Source: DATEDA01 sp963789885
GTDB taxonomy: Bacteria; Pseudomonadota; Gammaproteobacteria; Burkholderiales; SG8-39
Direction: 5' to 3'
NCBI GenBank assembly: GCA_963789885.1
Contig: CAWBNB010000022.1
Span: 24,322-88,321, forward strand
Length of the DNA stretch: 64,000 nucleotides
The notes under the pieces were generated by a model. The model worked only from the letters and a program-made list of their open reading frames with translations, searched no databases and was not told where the DNA came from. The position numbers were made by a program, and so were the translations under genes. The first letter of the stretch is position 1. The number at the start of each line of letters is the position of its first letter. Positions 18,523 to 27,812 of the stretch are shown piece after piece.

Positions 18523-20475
18523 TCAGGTGCGGATCCAGCCGTTGCGGCTGTCGCTGCGCCCCAGCTTCATCTCATCGGCCCAGCTCTTGATTTTCGAGAA
18601 CCGGTCGTTGGCCAGCATGTTGGCGGGCACCACCGGCGTGGGATAGCCCACGCCTGTCAGCGCGACGTCGAGCCGTCCACCCGGCTGCAGCTCTGGCGCC
18701 GTCGCAAAGTTCGGCAGCCCGCCCTGGCGGTAATGCCCCTGGCCGGTAGGCAGGCCATACAGGGCAGCCGAATTGAGTCCCAGGATTTTCCGCTTGGCTC
18801 TCTCGGTCAGTTGCGGGTAACCCCACTTCTGGCGGATCGATTCCGGGATCTGGAAGCGCCAGAACGCCTCGATCTGCCACTGCGGTCCGCCGTACCAGAT
18901 CGAGTCGGACCCGTAGACGATGTGGTCCTCGCCCATGTAGTGGAGAAGCTGCCCGATCAAATGGGCAAAGACGGTCGGGAAGGTCACAATCATCGACGCC
19001 ATCGTCGTGCCCAGCTCCGCGTAAAGATTGGGTAGCGGGTGCCGGCTAGCCGGCGACGTCGACGACGGTTCCGCGCCGGCCACGTACTTGCCGGCAGCGA
19101 TCTGGGCGAACTGCGTGGTCCAGCGGATGTTCGGGAAGGTGCGCCCGTCGCGGTCCCGCAGCACGGTCGGGGCCTGCGCGCCTTGCCGGTTCTCGATGTC
19201 CAGCAATGACTGCAGGTCCCAGAAGCTCGGCCGGAGGCAGGAGTGGTAGATGATGAAGTTGAACATCGGCCAGTCTTTGCAGACCTTGACCAAGTCGTCC
19301 GGATTGCCGAACTCCGGCTGATTGTTGGTAGCGACATTGCCATCTGGCGAAGGCGACAGCCCCTTGTGGATGCAGATGTTGAAGAAGCCTGGGTGCTTTT
19401 TCAGCTGATGCCGGTTGCGCGCAATGATCTCGTACGTGGGGTAGGCGATGGTTTCGTCGTCCAAGCGCCATTGCGTAAACAGCATTCCTGGCCCGGCACT
19501 AGCTGCGGGAGCGACGTTGTAGCCCTTCCACGAATCCGGCGCCATGTTCTCAATCTGCCACTGGGTGTAATCGCCGAACTGGGGATCCGCAATGTTGCCG
19601 CGGCCCGGGTAGATCTGGCCGTGCGCCAGCGCCCGCGTCGAGCCGGCCAGCTGATTGATGTAGTCGCGGCACTGTGCAGTCTGCCATCCGGTCAGGATCT
19701 CGTTTTGCAGGCTCTCGGAGATTTCCTTGGCCGCGCGCGGTACCGTGCTGCCCGGCGGGGTGAACAACGCGAAGTTGGCGTTGCTGACGATCGCCACGCT
19801 GGTCTGCGCCTGCAGGTACAGGCGATTGATGTACTGGCCAAGGTGGAACTCGCCCTGCACCGTGGTTCCGGGACCGGCGTTGGGCGGCGCGTCCGGATGG
19901 AGCTGGGTGGGATTCCAGGGCGTCCAGAGACCGCCCAGTTCGTCGACGCCTGCGGCATTGCCGCCAACGCCGTTGAACGGGTTTTTCGTAAATCCGGCGG
20001 CAGTGGAGGCCGCACCCGGGCCCTGCGCCAGGGCGCGAAGCGCATTCCCGCCCGTATTGGAAGTGCGCACGATGTGGGTCTGATCGTCGAACACGAACAG
20101 ACCCTTCGGTGGCCTCTGCGAGGCGTGATGATCCGACTCGTGCATCTCCGCTTCGCTGACGTTGAACATTTTTTGGCCATACACTTCGTTCATGGCGATG
20201 AACGAAGCCGCCAGGCCGCCGGCGCCCTCGAGGAACCTGCGCCGGCTTATGTTGAGTCGCTTGGCGGCCTTTGCCGCCAGCTCCTTCACACGGGCCTCGA
20301 CCCGCTTCTGTTTGGCCGTCTGCGGATGCGGCATGTACTCGCCGTTGGAGACCATGCGCGTCGGCACCGGCCCGTGAAAGGGCTCGGTTTCGGCTGGAGC
20401 GCAGTGATCAAGCTGTTCGTCACTCAACCAAGCGTCCTCTTCACGCGATCCGGGAAATCTGTCTGATTGCGACAT
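18523..20475 (-). CDS. Tat-exported amidohydrolase-family protein
   Basis: 650 residues. An internal twin-arginine signal (NISRRRFLEGAGGLAAS) lies near residue 75 after an unusually long N-terminal extension rich in charged residues. The C-terminal half has features of amidohydrolase_2 TIM barrels: FNICIHKGLSP, FNFIIYHSC, HYMGEDHIVYGSDSIWYG, and LGLNSAALYGL. It probably acts in the periplasm on an unknown substrate. GGAGG precedes the start. The large size compared with usual members of about 300-400 residues reflects an extra domain at residues 120-330. Confidence 0.75.
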   Translation of the reverse strand: MSQSDRFPGSREEDAWLSDEQLDHCAPAETEPFHGPVPTRMVSNGEYMPHPQTAKQKRVEARVKELAAKAAKRLNISRRRFLEGAGGLAASFIAMNEVYGQKMFNVSEAEMHESDHHASQRPPKGLFVFDDQTHIVRTSNTGGNALRALAQGPGAASTAAGFTKNPFNGVGGNAAGVDELGGLWTPWNPTQLHPDAPPNAGPGTTVQGEFHLGQYINRLYLQAQTSVAIVSNANFALFTPPGSTVPRAAKEISESLQNEILTGWQTAQCRDYINQLAGSTRALAHGQIYPGRGNIADPQFGDYTQWQIENMAPDSWKGYNVAPAASAGPGMLFTQWRLDDETIAYPTYEIIARNRHQLKKHPGFFNICIHKGLSPSPDGNVATNNQPEFGNPDDLVKVCKDWPMFNFIIYHSCLRPSFWDLQSLLDIENRQGAQAPTVLRDRDGRTFPNIRWTTQFAQIAAGKYVAGAEPSSTSPASRHPLPNLYAELGTTMASMIVTFPTVFAHLIGQLLHYMGEDHIVYGSDSIWYGGPQWQIEAFWRFQIPESIRQKWGYPQLTERAKRKILGLNSAALYGLPTGQGHYRQGGLPNFATAPELQPGGRLDVALTGVGYPTPVVPANMLANDRFSKIKSWADEMKLGRSDSRNGWIRT

Positions 20476-21083
20476 CTTGATCCTCCTTGTTATCGCGGGC
20501 GCTGCATTTAAAAGGCTCTTAGCGACGTGCCCAAGGTGTCGGACATGGTTGGCATGGGCACTGATTAATTCTCACACTGGAACCGCCAACGATCTTCGCG
20601 CGCAGAAATTAAAGTCGATTTTTGAACAAAAGCGCGCTTTCCTTGTCCCGGAATTGGCTGCGTAGGAGGCTTGAATGTCCGGTTTCGACGTTTTTCGAGG
20701 TGCGTTCGAAGGATCGGCAATGGCCGTTCAGATGTCTGCGAACGTCCGCTTCTCTAGCGCACGACAGGCAGCAACGGGTCGACTGTCGTCGTTCGCGAAT
20801 GACGCCGACCGGCCAGAAGCGGTAGTTCGAGCAGCACGCGGACATGCGCCCATAGCGGTCATTGCGATGCTGTGGACCAGCCTCTCCCGCTTGCGCCCAC
20901 GCGTTTACAAGTCGCTCCGGTTGCGGCGACGTACTCCATCGGTCGGATCATGGGCGGACCCTCAGCATCCGGCCATCGGTTGCAATCGGGGTGCCGTCCC
21001 TACCTCAGCGCATTCATGTCGTTCACGGTACACAGCGGCCCCCGGACACGCGCCTGTCTCTAGCCGATGCGGCGTCCGCCGAA
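20476..21083. other. Intergenic region with a dispersed repeat
   Basis: No gene is supported in these 600 bp. A copy of the dispersed repeat lies at 20735-20781 (GTCCGCTTCTCTAG, then GGCAGCAACGGGTCG). The rest shows scattered short open frames only. Confidence 0.5.
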
Positions 21084-21344
21084 TCAGGAGTTTGTCATAA
21101 CCGACTCGATGACCTCGCCGTTGGGCTCGACGAGGCGCACGCGCACGGTGGTCCCGCTCGCCGCCGCCGCGCGCAGATCATGCAGCGCCCGAGCGTAGTC
21201 CGGATTCGTGCGGGGCATCCGATAGATCCTTGCCGATTCGAGGAACTTCACCGTCGCGTGGTCGGGCTTCTCGTTCACGCGCGCCACCGTCAGACGGCGC
21301 TCGCGCTGGCCGACGTCGGCAGCACTACCCTTGAACTTCGGCAT
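21084..21344 (-). CDS. Hypothetical protein, last gene of the deamidase operon
   Basis: 86 residues, predicted basic and soluble (RERRLTVARVNEKPDHATVKF, shown only in part by ARVNEKPDHATVKF, and VRVRLVEPNGEVIESV). It begins 20 bp after the stop of the protein-glutaminase-like gene with a GCGGAGG site. No family was recognised. Its position suggests a partner or immunity role for the upstream enzymes, but nothing in the sequence proves that. Confidence 0.55.
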   Translation of the reverse strand: MPKFKGSAADVGQRERRLTVARVNEKPDHATVKFLESARIYRMPRTNPDYARALHDLRAAAASGTTVRVRLVEPNGEVIESVMTNS

Positions 21345-21363
21345 GTCCTCCGCGCCGCCGCTG

Positions 21364-22314
21364 TCAGCAGGTCGTCAGGTTCTGGTAGTTAATCAGCGTG
21401 GCTTCGGTAAGCGTGTAGCTCGGGTCAGTGCCGAAGGGGCTGTTCCATCCCGGCGTATAGGCCGAGCCCGGCTGGATCGAATAGGCGGACACTTTTGCGA
21501 GCGGGCTGCAATTCTTGTTCTCTTGCGCCGACAGCCAAGTGCTCAAAAGCACGGGTTTGTCGAACATGCCGGGGTCAATCACCATCGCGAGCACGATCGA
21601 GAAGCTCCTCGGGAAGCCGGGCAGCCGCAACTTGAGCCGAACACGGACCAGCGGTGCGACGTGGTACCACCAGAAGACGCAGCAGCCTCCCCACTTGTTC
21701 GCCTGCACGGCCAGCGTGTCGTCGTCGTACGGCGCGAAGCTGAACACTTTCTCACAGCAGTAGCGGTACCGCGTCGTGATGATCCGGCGCATCTGATGCG
21801 CGCGCGCATAGCACCCGTCTCGGACGTATTGGAAGGGAATGCAGGGTGTTACCGAGTACGGGCCCGGCAGGTGGCACGAGAGCTGCGCGCAGAAATCGAA
21901 GATCTCCTTCGCCTTAGCATAGCTCGGGATGATCTTCGTGCAGCGGCGAAAGACGCGCCACTTGAGATAAGCGTCGACGATATTGAACTTGGTCGGGTCG
22001 ATCTTTGCGACGTCGATCGGCACGATCCGGTCGGTTTCCGCCTTGTCGAGCGGGATCCGCGTCCGCGCAAACTCGTCGAGCTCCCGCTTGCTCGGTGCGC
22101 TGACCCGTTGAATAAGCGGGCGCTTGGCATCGAGCCTGACTTTGACCGGGATGCGTTTTTCGAGCGCCTCCTTGAGCAGGCGTCGCGATTCGTCGGCGCC
22201 CTCGGGGAGCGAGAAAATCCGCTGCCGTTCGTTGAAGAGGTACTGGTACGACTTGTCCTTGCCTTTGCGAATGCCGGCGACGGTGACGAGGTCGGTTTCG
22301 CGGGTGATTACCAT
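21364..22314 (-). CDS. Protein-glutaminase-like deamidase
   Basis: 316 residues. The central-to-C-terminal part matches the protein-glutaminase (Gln deamidase) papain-like fold: PCIPFQYVRDGCYARAHQM with candidate nucleophile Cys168, WWYHVAPLV with His218, and MVIDPGMFDKPV with Asp247. This Cys-His-Asp order is that of protein glutaminases and related effector deamidases. Residues 1-130 show no signal peptide and may be a propeptide or substrate domain. It sits in one minus-strand unit with a papain-like peptidase and two small proteins. The target, and whether it is an enzyme for export or a toxin, is unknown. Confidence 0.7.
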   Translation of the reverse strand: MVITRETDLVTVAGIRKGKDKSYQYLFNERQRIFSLPEGADESRRLLKEALEKRIPVKVRLDAKRPLIQRVSAPSKRELDEFARTRIPLDKAETDRIVPIDVAKIDPTKFNIVDAYLKWRVFRRCTKIIPSYAKAKEIFDFCAQLSCHLPGPYSVTPCIPFQYVRDGCYARAHQMRRIITTRYRYCCEKVFSFAPYDDDTLAVQANKWGGCCVFWWYHVAPLVRVRLKLRLPGFPRSFSIVLAMVIDPGMFDKPVLLSTWLSAQENKNCSPLAKVSAYSIQPGSAYTPGWNSPFGTDPSYTLTEATLINYQNLTTC

Positions 22315-22479
22315 GGCGTGTCTCCCGGCGGTTGGCCTGGCGCGGAACGGTCGGTGCGGTCGTAAGGTGCAGGCGTCAGAAATGCGCGATCGGTGGGATT
22401 ACTAGCGCCCGCGAGGCCTCCTCTCGCTTGCTGGTTGGGAAGGACAGGCCGCCTCGTGCTCGCGTGACCCTGCCGCAGC

Positions 22480-22950
22480 CTACTGGACGATAGGCTCGGC
22501 CCAAACGGCTTCACCGGCGACCAGGATGCGGCGCCGTGTGCCGTCGGCTGCGGTACCAATGACCTCCCAGGCCAGCCGGTCGGGGTGACGATGATAGGAG
22601 AGTCGGGGACGTGAGAGCTGTTCGGATGAAAGCGCAATGCGCGACGCACGGGCAATGATCTGCGACTCATCCAGCCAGTCCTGCACTAGATGCGGATGCT
22701 CACCACGGTGGTCCCAGGCGGCGTACCGGTGGAACGTCCCGTCCCGTTCCAGCTGGATGAAGCCGAGCAGGCGAGCGGCGAGCGCGACCGGCACCACCCA
22801 TCCAGCCATAGATCCGTCGGGCGCGACGAGCGCGATCGGGTCAAGGATCCGTCCGCCCCTCCGCGCCAAGTCGTCGTCGGCGACGCGAGACAGCAAGACA
22901 TCAGCCGCGATCGCTCGAGCCTCTTCCTGCGAAATCGAGCGCTCGCCCAT
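22480..22950 (-). CDS. Hypothetical protein between peptidase and deamidase genes
   Basis: 156 residues, predicted soluble, with ISQEEARAIAADVL at the N-terminus and a C-terminal half rich in beta-type segments (RLAWEVIGTAADGTRRRILV). The start ATG is 4 bp after the peptidase stop, so it is cotranscribed. The pattern of an N-terminal helix followed by W-V-I-G and R-I-L-V strands recalls PepSY-type inhibitor domains of secreted peptidases, but this is only a resemblance. Confidence 0.6.
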   Translation of the reverse strand: MGERSISQEEARAIAADVLLSRVADDDLARRGGRILDPIALVAPDGSMAGWVVPVALAARLLGFIQLERDGTFHRYAAWDHRGEHPHLVQDWLDESQIIARASRIALSSEQLSRPRLSYHRHPDRLAWEVIGTAADGTRRRILVAGEAVWAEPIVQ

Positions 22951-22954
22951 GCGA

Positions 22955-24142
22955 TTAGGCCCGCTGCACAGCGGCTGTGAAGGTCCGCCGATAGCTAGAT
23001 GTGTTGAAGTTCTCCCAGCGCGTGATCACGCCGGCATTGGGCGGCCACGGATCGTAGACGAGCAGCCCCTGGAACGGGGGCTGACCAATTAGAGATAGAA
23101 AGCTTCGACTGTAACCCGCGACCGTGCGCGAATGCCCTGGGATGAAGCTGATGAGCGGGCGGTTCTGGTTGACCTCGCTGACGAACTCCGTGAAGGTGGG
23201 GCTGGTATTCATGTTGGCCACGAGCGCATTGCGGCTCAGGCTTTCGAGCGCCACCACGACGTCTCCGTCCCGCGAGTAGGGAAGCCCAATCGGGTTCGCC
23301 AGCGTACCGAGGCAGAGCTCCTGTGCGACACGGACCTGGGTGTACTCGTATCGGTAGAAGTCCAACACCATCTGGACGCTCGCGGCTACGCACCAGACGT
23401 TGGTCTCCTGGCCCCGCAGCTCGTAACAGGGCACGTGGTCGGTGCCGCGCGAGCTGTAGTGCAGCTCGCGCGTCTCCACCAGCTTGATGCGATCAGTGAT
23501 TTTCAGACGCTCCTGAAAGAGCGCGCTATCGATGGTTGCCAGGTCCCGCACATTGATCTTGGGCCCGCGCCGCCAGCGGTTGATGCGGCTCATGTATCGC
23601 TCTTCACGCTCTGCCCGTTGATCGTCAGGCATCTCGTCGAGAAACGACCATCGCTCGAAGTTCGACGGGGTCTCGTAGCGATCGCTGCGGGTCGACGGCG
23701 GGACAGGTACCCAGGTGAAGAGCTCGAGGAGGGCCAGCTCCTTGCCCTGCGCCAGGAACTGCAGTCCTAGTTTCGGGAAGCTGTACGCCACGAAACGCGC
23801 CTCGATGCCCTCCTTCACGCCAAGGGCACGCGCCGCCCTCGTGCCGGTCTTGAGCAGCGCGTCGGCGTCCCAGGCGGCGCCGCTGCCGCTGGCGATGTAT
23901 GGCTCGCCAACGGCCGGGTGCGCCGCGATGTCGACGTATCCCCCCTTCCCACGGGCCTCGCCGAGCGGGATACGCCAGAACAGGAGCTGACCGTTCAGGT
24001 CGTAGACAGGTGTACGGCGATCGAGGGCAATCGGCTTGCGCTCGAGAGACTCGGGCAGCAGCCGCAGTGTTCGGAGATGATTGAGCTCCATCCACGCGAC
24101 GAGCGGCAGATCTTTGGCGAGATTGGGCGACTGTGCAGCCAC
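22955..24142 (-). CDS. Papain-like (C39-like) cysteine peptidase family protein
   Basis: 395 residues from a GTG at 24142 with AGGAGG 7 bp upstream; a longer frame to 24217 lacks such a site. The C-terminal third has GQETNVWCVAASVQMVLDFY (Cys251), SFIPGHSRTVAGYSR (His337) and LLVYDPWPPN (Asp364), the Cys-His-Asp pattern of papain-like and C39-like peptidases. Residues 1-230 form an unassigned N-terminal domain. It heads the four-gene minus-strand unit that contains the protein-glutaminase-like gene. Confidence 0.72.
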   Translation of the reverse strand: MAAQSPNLAKDLPLVAWMELNHLRTLRLLPESLERKPIALDRRTPVYDLNGQLLFWRIPLGEARGKGGYVDIAAHPAVGEPYIASGSGAAWDADALLKTGTRAARALGVKEGIEARFVAYSFPKLGLQFLAQGKELALLELFTWVPVPPSTRSDRYETPSNFERWSFLDEMPDDQRAEREERYMSRINRWRRGPKINVRDLATIDSALFQERLKITDRIKLVETRELHYSSRGTDHVPCYELRGQETNVWCVAASVQMVLDFYRYEYTQVRVAQELCLGTLANPIGLPYSRDGDVVVALESLSRNALVANMNTSPTFTEFVSEVNQNRPLISFIPGHSRTVAGYSRSFLSLIGQPPFQGLLVYDPWPPNAGVITRWENFNTSSYRRTFTAAVQRA

Positions 24143-24501
24143 GGCTGTGCCTCCTGGATGCGGACGGTTCTGAAGGCTAGTGGCCCCGGTGCAGACGCGG
24201 GCCTGAATTCCGTGCAAAGGGAATCACATTTGCGGCGACCGCACCATCCGGCAAAGGTACTAGTGCCAGACTTGATACACCGCGCCGTAACCAAATCGAA
24301 GTGGATCTGCAGCCGTCCCATAGCGGGCCGCACGTGGGGATGTGAGACGACCCGGGGGTTGAGATGCCTCATAGCAGACGGTTGTGAAGACTATTTCACA
24401 GCCAGGAGCCGGCGCTGCAAGAGTCCGCCTGCCGCCGGGCGTAATCTCATGGCCTGTTTGCGGTCGGGTTGCCGACCGCTCATATCGATTCCGAGGGGCA
24501 G

Positions 24502-25002
24502 ATGCAAAGGGTTTTCCGAGTCTCCGCCAATGCGCTGGCGCTCGCCATTGCCGTAATGCTCGTCACGGACATGGCACTCGCCGAGAAACCCTCGCTGGCC
24601 GGCAAGGGCAAGGATAAGGACCGCGAGCAGAGCGAACAGCGCTACGACCGCGGTGATGGCGCCAGCCGCGGCGGCGACGTGCGCGTTAGCATTCAATTCG
24701 ACACGCGTCAGCAGACGGTCGTTCGCGAGTACTACGGAAAGGAGTTTAAAGTCGGGCACTGCCCGCCGGGCCTAGCGAAGAAGAAGAACGGCTGTATGCC
24801 GCCCGGCCAGGCCAAGAAATGGCGGCGCGGCTCGCCCCTGCCCCGGGACGTCGTGTTCTACGACTTGCCACCGAAGCTGGTCGTAGAGATTGGACTGCCC
24901 CCGGCGGGGCACCGCTACGTGCGCGTGGCGAACGACATCCTGTTGATCGCAGTCGGCACCGGCATGGTCCTCGACGCGATCGAGGATCTCAACAGGATGT
25001 AG
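24502..25002 (+). CDS. RcnB/CigR-like periplasmic protein
   Basis: 166 residues from the ATG at 24502 with GAGGGG upstream. A signal peptide ends near DMALAEK, followed by a charged linker. Then CPPGLAKKKNGCMPPGQAKK precedes DVVFYDLPPKLVVEIG, HRYVRVANDILLIAVGTG and MVLDAI, the RcnB/CigR-type domain. The two cysteines frame the proline-lysine motif. Family members sit in the periplasm; some influence metal homeostasis or virulence regulation. It is the last gene of cassette 1. Confidence 0.75.
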   Translation: MQRVFRVSANALALAIAVMLVTDMALAEKPSLAGKGKDKDREQSEQRYDRGDGASRGGDVRVSIQFDTRQQTVVREYYGKEFKVGHCPPGLAKKKNGCMPPGQAKKWRRGSPLPRDVVFYDLPPKLVVEIGLPPAGHRYVRVANDILLIAVGTGMVLDAIEDLNRM

Positions 25003-25119
25003 GGGTCGGCTCCTGGCGCGGTCTGGCCCCTCTAGCAGTCTCCGGCCGCGCCGATGTCGAACGTTCAAGGTCTGCTATCGGGAGGGAGAGTCAACCGCTC
25101 GATGGACCGCTTTGGGTCC

Positions 25120-25529
25120 GTCTACAGCCGCTGAGATCTACACCCGGAAACGGTGATCGCGCGTCTGACCCCAGAGTTGGTCGAATCGGCTTGTCCCGAA
25201 CTAATTGTCGGAAAGGAGTAACTAACTGATCGAAACGGGGGTGAAACCGGGAAGTATTCGGGACAGTTCCGCCCTAAGTCACTGATACGACTTCCCTTCA
25301 ACTCTCCATGGGGTGCAGGGGGTCGAGTGTTCGAATCACTTCGCCCCGACCAAATTCAACGACTTAGCTGGGGTGAAGCTTAGAAGGGTCTAAGCGTTTG
25401 CTCGACGGCGTCTAAGTTTTCGTCCGGTAGAGTCCCCATCCAACTCGAATGCGCGCGTGGACGAGAGCATGCGCGTGCCGGGTCTCGCGTGACCCCCAGA
25501 GAGGTGGGTTGTTTGCGGGGCTCTCTGGG
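25120..25529 (+). repeat. R2: right-end module, tRNA-Pro 3' core, alpha flank
   Basis: Module 25120-25307 (begins GTCTACAGCC, shared with R3; inner part nearly identical to R6), core 25308-25352, alpha flank 25353-25529. The core keeps the T-arm and acceptor strand, but CTCTC replaces the 5' anticodon stem. The alpha flank contains GCTTAGA..TCTAAGC and further CTTAG/CTAAG words; it stops matching R3 and R4 after CTCTCTGGG, so here it is truncated. Confidence 0.85.
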
Positions 25530-25781
25530 CTAGGATGATGCGTTTCATTGATCCCCCTTATTGATCGACGGGGCGCACCGTTAGTCGCCTATGGGTCATT
25601 CTAGCGGAGCCGGTGGCGAGGACTATGGAAGGATGCGAAGCCCGTGCCGCCATGGGAGTTCAGGACAACACGAGGCGATCTAGCCACCACAGTGCGGCGA
25701 GTTCGCGCGGCGGCACGGCGCCGATCGAGGCAGAGAGGGAAGGAGAGCTGGTAGCGGCTGCCCGGGGCGGCAGCCGGGAGA

Positions 25782-26765
25782 TCAGCGGAAGAAGCTCGTC
25801 AGCAAATGCATCAGCCATTGCCAAGGCGACGCGAACACCGTGGCAACCGCTCGAGCGATTGCCTGCTGGTGAGCTCGCGCTTTGGCCGACTGCTCGAGCT
25901 GAATGCCGCTCGCGGCCAGGCGATTGATGACGTTCTCCGCGCTGAATCCCTGGAACTTGGGCCTGTCGTCGCCGGTGCTGATCTTCACCTGCAGCGGGAG
26001 CCGTAAGCGGTTCAGGGCACGCTGCACAGCCCGCTTCAGCCGCCATGATGCGGCCCCGCCGATGTAGATATCCGCGTCGCCTGCCTGCTGCGCGAAACCG
26101 TGGAAAGCGACGCCGTAGGAGAATCGTCGCGACAGGAGCGACCCGAGCAGCGGGAACGATGCCGGGTGAAGGTCGTCGGAAGTGATGTGGAAGCGGTCGG
26201 AAGCGCCTTTGATCGAGTCCCCGAACCCTTTGCATGACCACAGCGACGCGGTGAAGCCGGAGGCCCGCACGTCTGCGGCGGTCGCTGCGGCCTGCTCGTC
26301 GGTGTGTGGCTCGATCAGGCCGCCGTGGGGCGCAATCGCGACGAAGTAGGTGTCGTCGGCGCCGTCCTCGGCGAGCTCGAAGAAGCGGACTCCCGGGGGC
26401 TCGTTGGGCAACGGCGGCGCGTCAAGCACCCGGGCCGCGATCGTCGCTTCGAGCTCGGTGTCGGTTCCAAGGCGCTCGCGGCCGGCCTGGCCGGTGCGAA
26501 CGACGTTTGCCCGGGGGGGTTGGTCCGGATTCGCCTCGCTGACCGTGTAGATGGCGACGAAGCGGGCGTCGTCCGTTCGCGTGATCCGGATCTGCTGGCC
26601 GACCGCGCGACCGATCGCGGCCAGCGCAGCCGGGTCGGCCGAGCAGCGCTCCGCCTCGTTCTTGAGCGAGTCCTGCTCGGGCAAACGAAGCTTCGAAATA
26701 CGCGCGTCGTAGTGCGTCGCTGCAACCTTCTGCTGCATGTTCTCGGTCGATCTGCTGCTTAACAC
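25782..26765 (-). CDS. Poly-gamma-glutamate hydrolase family protein
   Basis: 327 residues. The zinc-dependent PghP/YmaC-type core is visible as FVAIAPHGGLIEPHTDEQAA (metal ligand His and Glu), ASLWSCKGFGD, FHITSDDLHPASFP and GVAFHGFA. The last 90 residues form a separate region (RFSAENVINRLAAS-like helical tail, ending in a hydrophobic WQWLMHLLTSFF). Homologues in phages and bacteria degrade gamma-linked polyglutamate capsules. It and the DUF3574 gene are the only cargo of the 2.7-kb cassette 2. No clear signal peptide is seen. Confidence 0.8.
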   Translation of the reverse strand: MLSSRSTENMQQKVAATHYDARISKLRLPEQDSLKNEAERCSADPAALAAIGRAVGQQIRITRTDDARFVAIYTVSEANPDQPPRANVVRTGQAGRERLGTDTELEATIAARVLDAPPLPNEPPGVRFFELAEDGADDTYFVAIAPHGGLIEPHTDEQAAATAADVRASGFTASLWSCKGFGDSIKGASDRFHITSDDLHPASFPLLGSLLSRRFSYGVAFHGFAQQAGDADIYIGGAASWRLKRAVQRALNRLRLPLQVKISTGDDRPKFQGFSAENVINRLAASGIQLEQSAKARAHQQAIARAVATVFASPWQWLMHLLTSFFR

Positions 26766-27009
26766 GAAGCTGGCATGCGGAAGACCCTAACGCATGGCGT
26801 GGTGCCATTGCTATAGACCAGAGAGGCTAGGACTTCCGCAGGTGCGTTTGCACGGACGTCACGCTCAGCTCCGGTTGCGTCGCGATCGCGAGGTCAGCGA
26901 AGCGCCCCCCGAAACTCGGACGACTACTCGCGGTCTGCGGCTTTCGGTTTTCGCGAACGCGCTTCAAAAGCCTGTTGGCTAACCTGAGAGGATGTCTGCG
27001 ACAAACGGC

Positions 27010-27483
27010 TCAAAACGAAGCGCAGGATTCGCCGTCGACACGCACTACCGACTCCTGCTGATGCTTATCTTTGTAAGAAGTGCGAATCTCGTCGATGTCC
27101 TGACTGCTTCGACGGTCCGACGACGGATAAAGTACAACGAGCACGCGAGCGCTTTCCCGAACGATGAGTCCCCGGGAGTCTTTGAACTGGCCGCTGCCCG
27201 GCACGACGGTGAACCCATGCGGGAAGCGCGGCGTGACCTCCGTATCGATGAAGTGTTGGAACTCCGCGTCGGTGACGGTGGACCCGTTACGTTTCGATAG
27301 GCCCAGCAAGAGCTCCGTCCTGTTGAAAGGCTTTCCGATCGATGATGCGGCGCAGGGCTGCCGAATGCTCTGACCGTCGGGTGTCGCCCAGAGACGCTCA
27401 GACAGCAGGGCTAGAAAACAGACTAGAACGACAGCGAGGCCGGCAAGGTCGCGGGAAGGGTGCGGGAGCATGTTCTTGCTCAT
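27010..27483 (-). CDS. DUF3574 family protein, secreted
   Basis: 157 residues with a signal sequence (LAGLAVVLVCFLALLSERLWA). The body matches DUF3574: FNRTELLLGLSKRNGSTV, TDAEFQHFIDTEVTPRFP, GFTVVPGSGQF and ARVLVVLYP, ending in QQESVVRVD. The function is not known. It shares orientation with the hydrolase in the same small cassette, with about 240 bp between them. Confidence 0.75.
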   Translation of the reverse strand: MSKNMLPHPSRDLAGLAVVLVCFLALLSERLWATPDGQSIRQPCAASSIGKPFNRTELLLGLSKRNGSTVTDAEFQHFIDTEVTPRFPHGFTVVPGSGQFKDSRGLIVRESARVLVVLYPSSDRRSSQDIDEIRTSYKDKHQQESVVRVDGESCASF

Positions 27484-27759
27484 TCATGATGGACAATCGG
27501 TGCGCCATACGCCGCGATCGGAGGATCAGATTCATGCCGTCTCCAGCCTAGCGCGACGAAGCGAGTGTGCACCTTCGCGGCCGCGACGGGAGGGGAATAT
27601 TGCCGAGCTGGAACGGGAGGTGCCGAATTTATCTGAAATCAATCCGCCCAGCGGCGGACTTCGCTCTATGCACTCAAGCATCGACGCTTCGAGTGGTCAA
27701 GGATGCGCCCGATGAACCCTGAGTCTTCGATCGGCTAAGTGACCGCTATTCGGCGCTCC

Positions 27760-27812
27760 GCGAAATCCGCGAAGGTCCGCTTCCCTAGGGCACGACAGAC
27801 AGGAGCGGGTCG
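27760..27812 (+). repeat. Dispersed 50-bp repeat
   Basis: GCGAAATCCGCGAAGG, TCCGCTTCCCTAGG and CACGACAGACAGGAGC match copies at 18212-18263, 20735-20781 and 45002-45049. This copy runs directly into the R3 end module. Confidence 0.5.
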
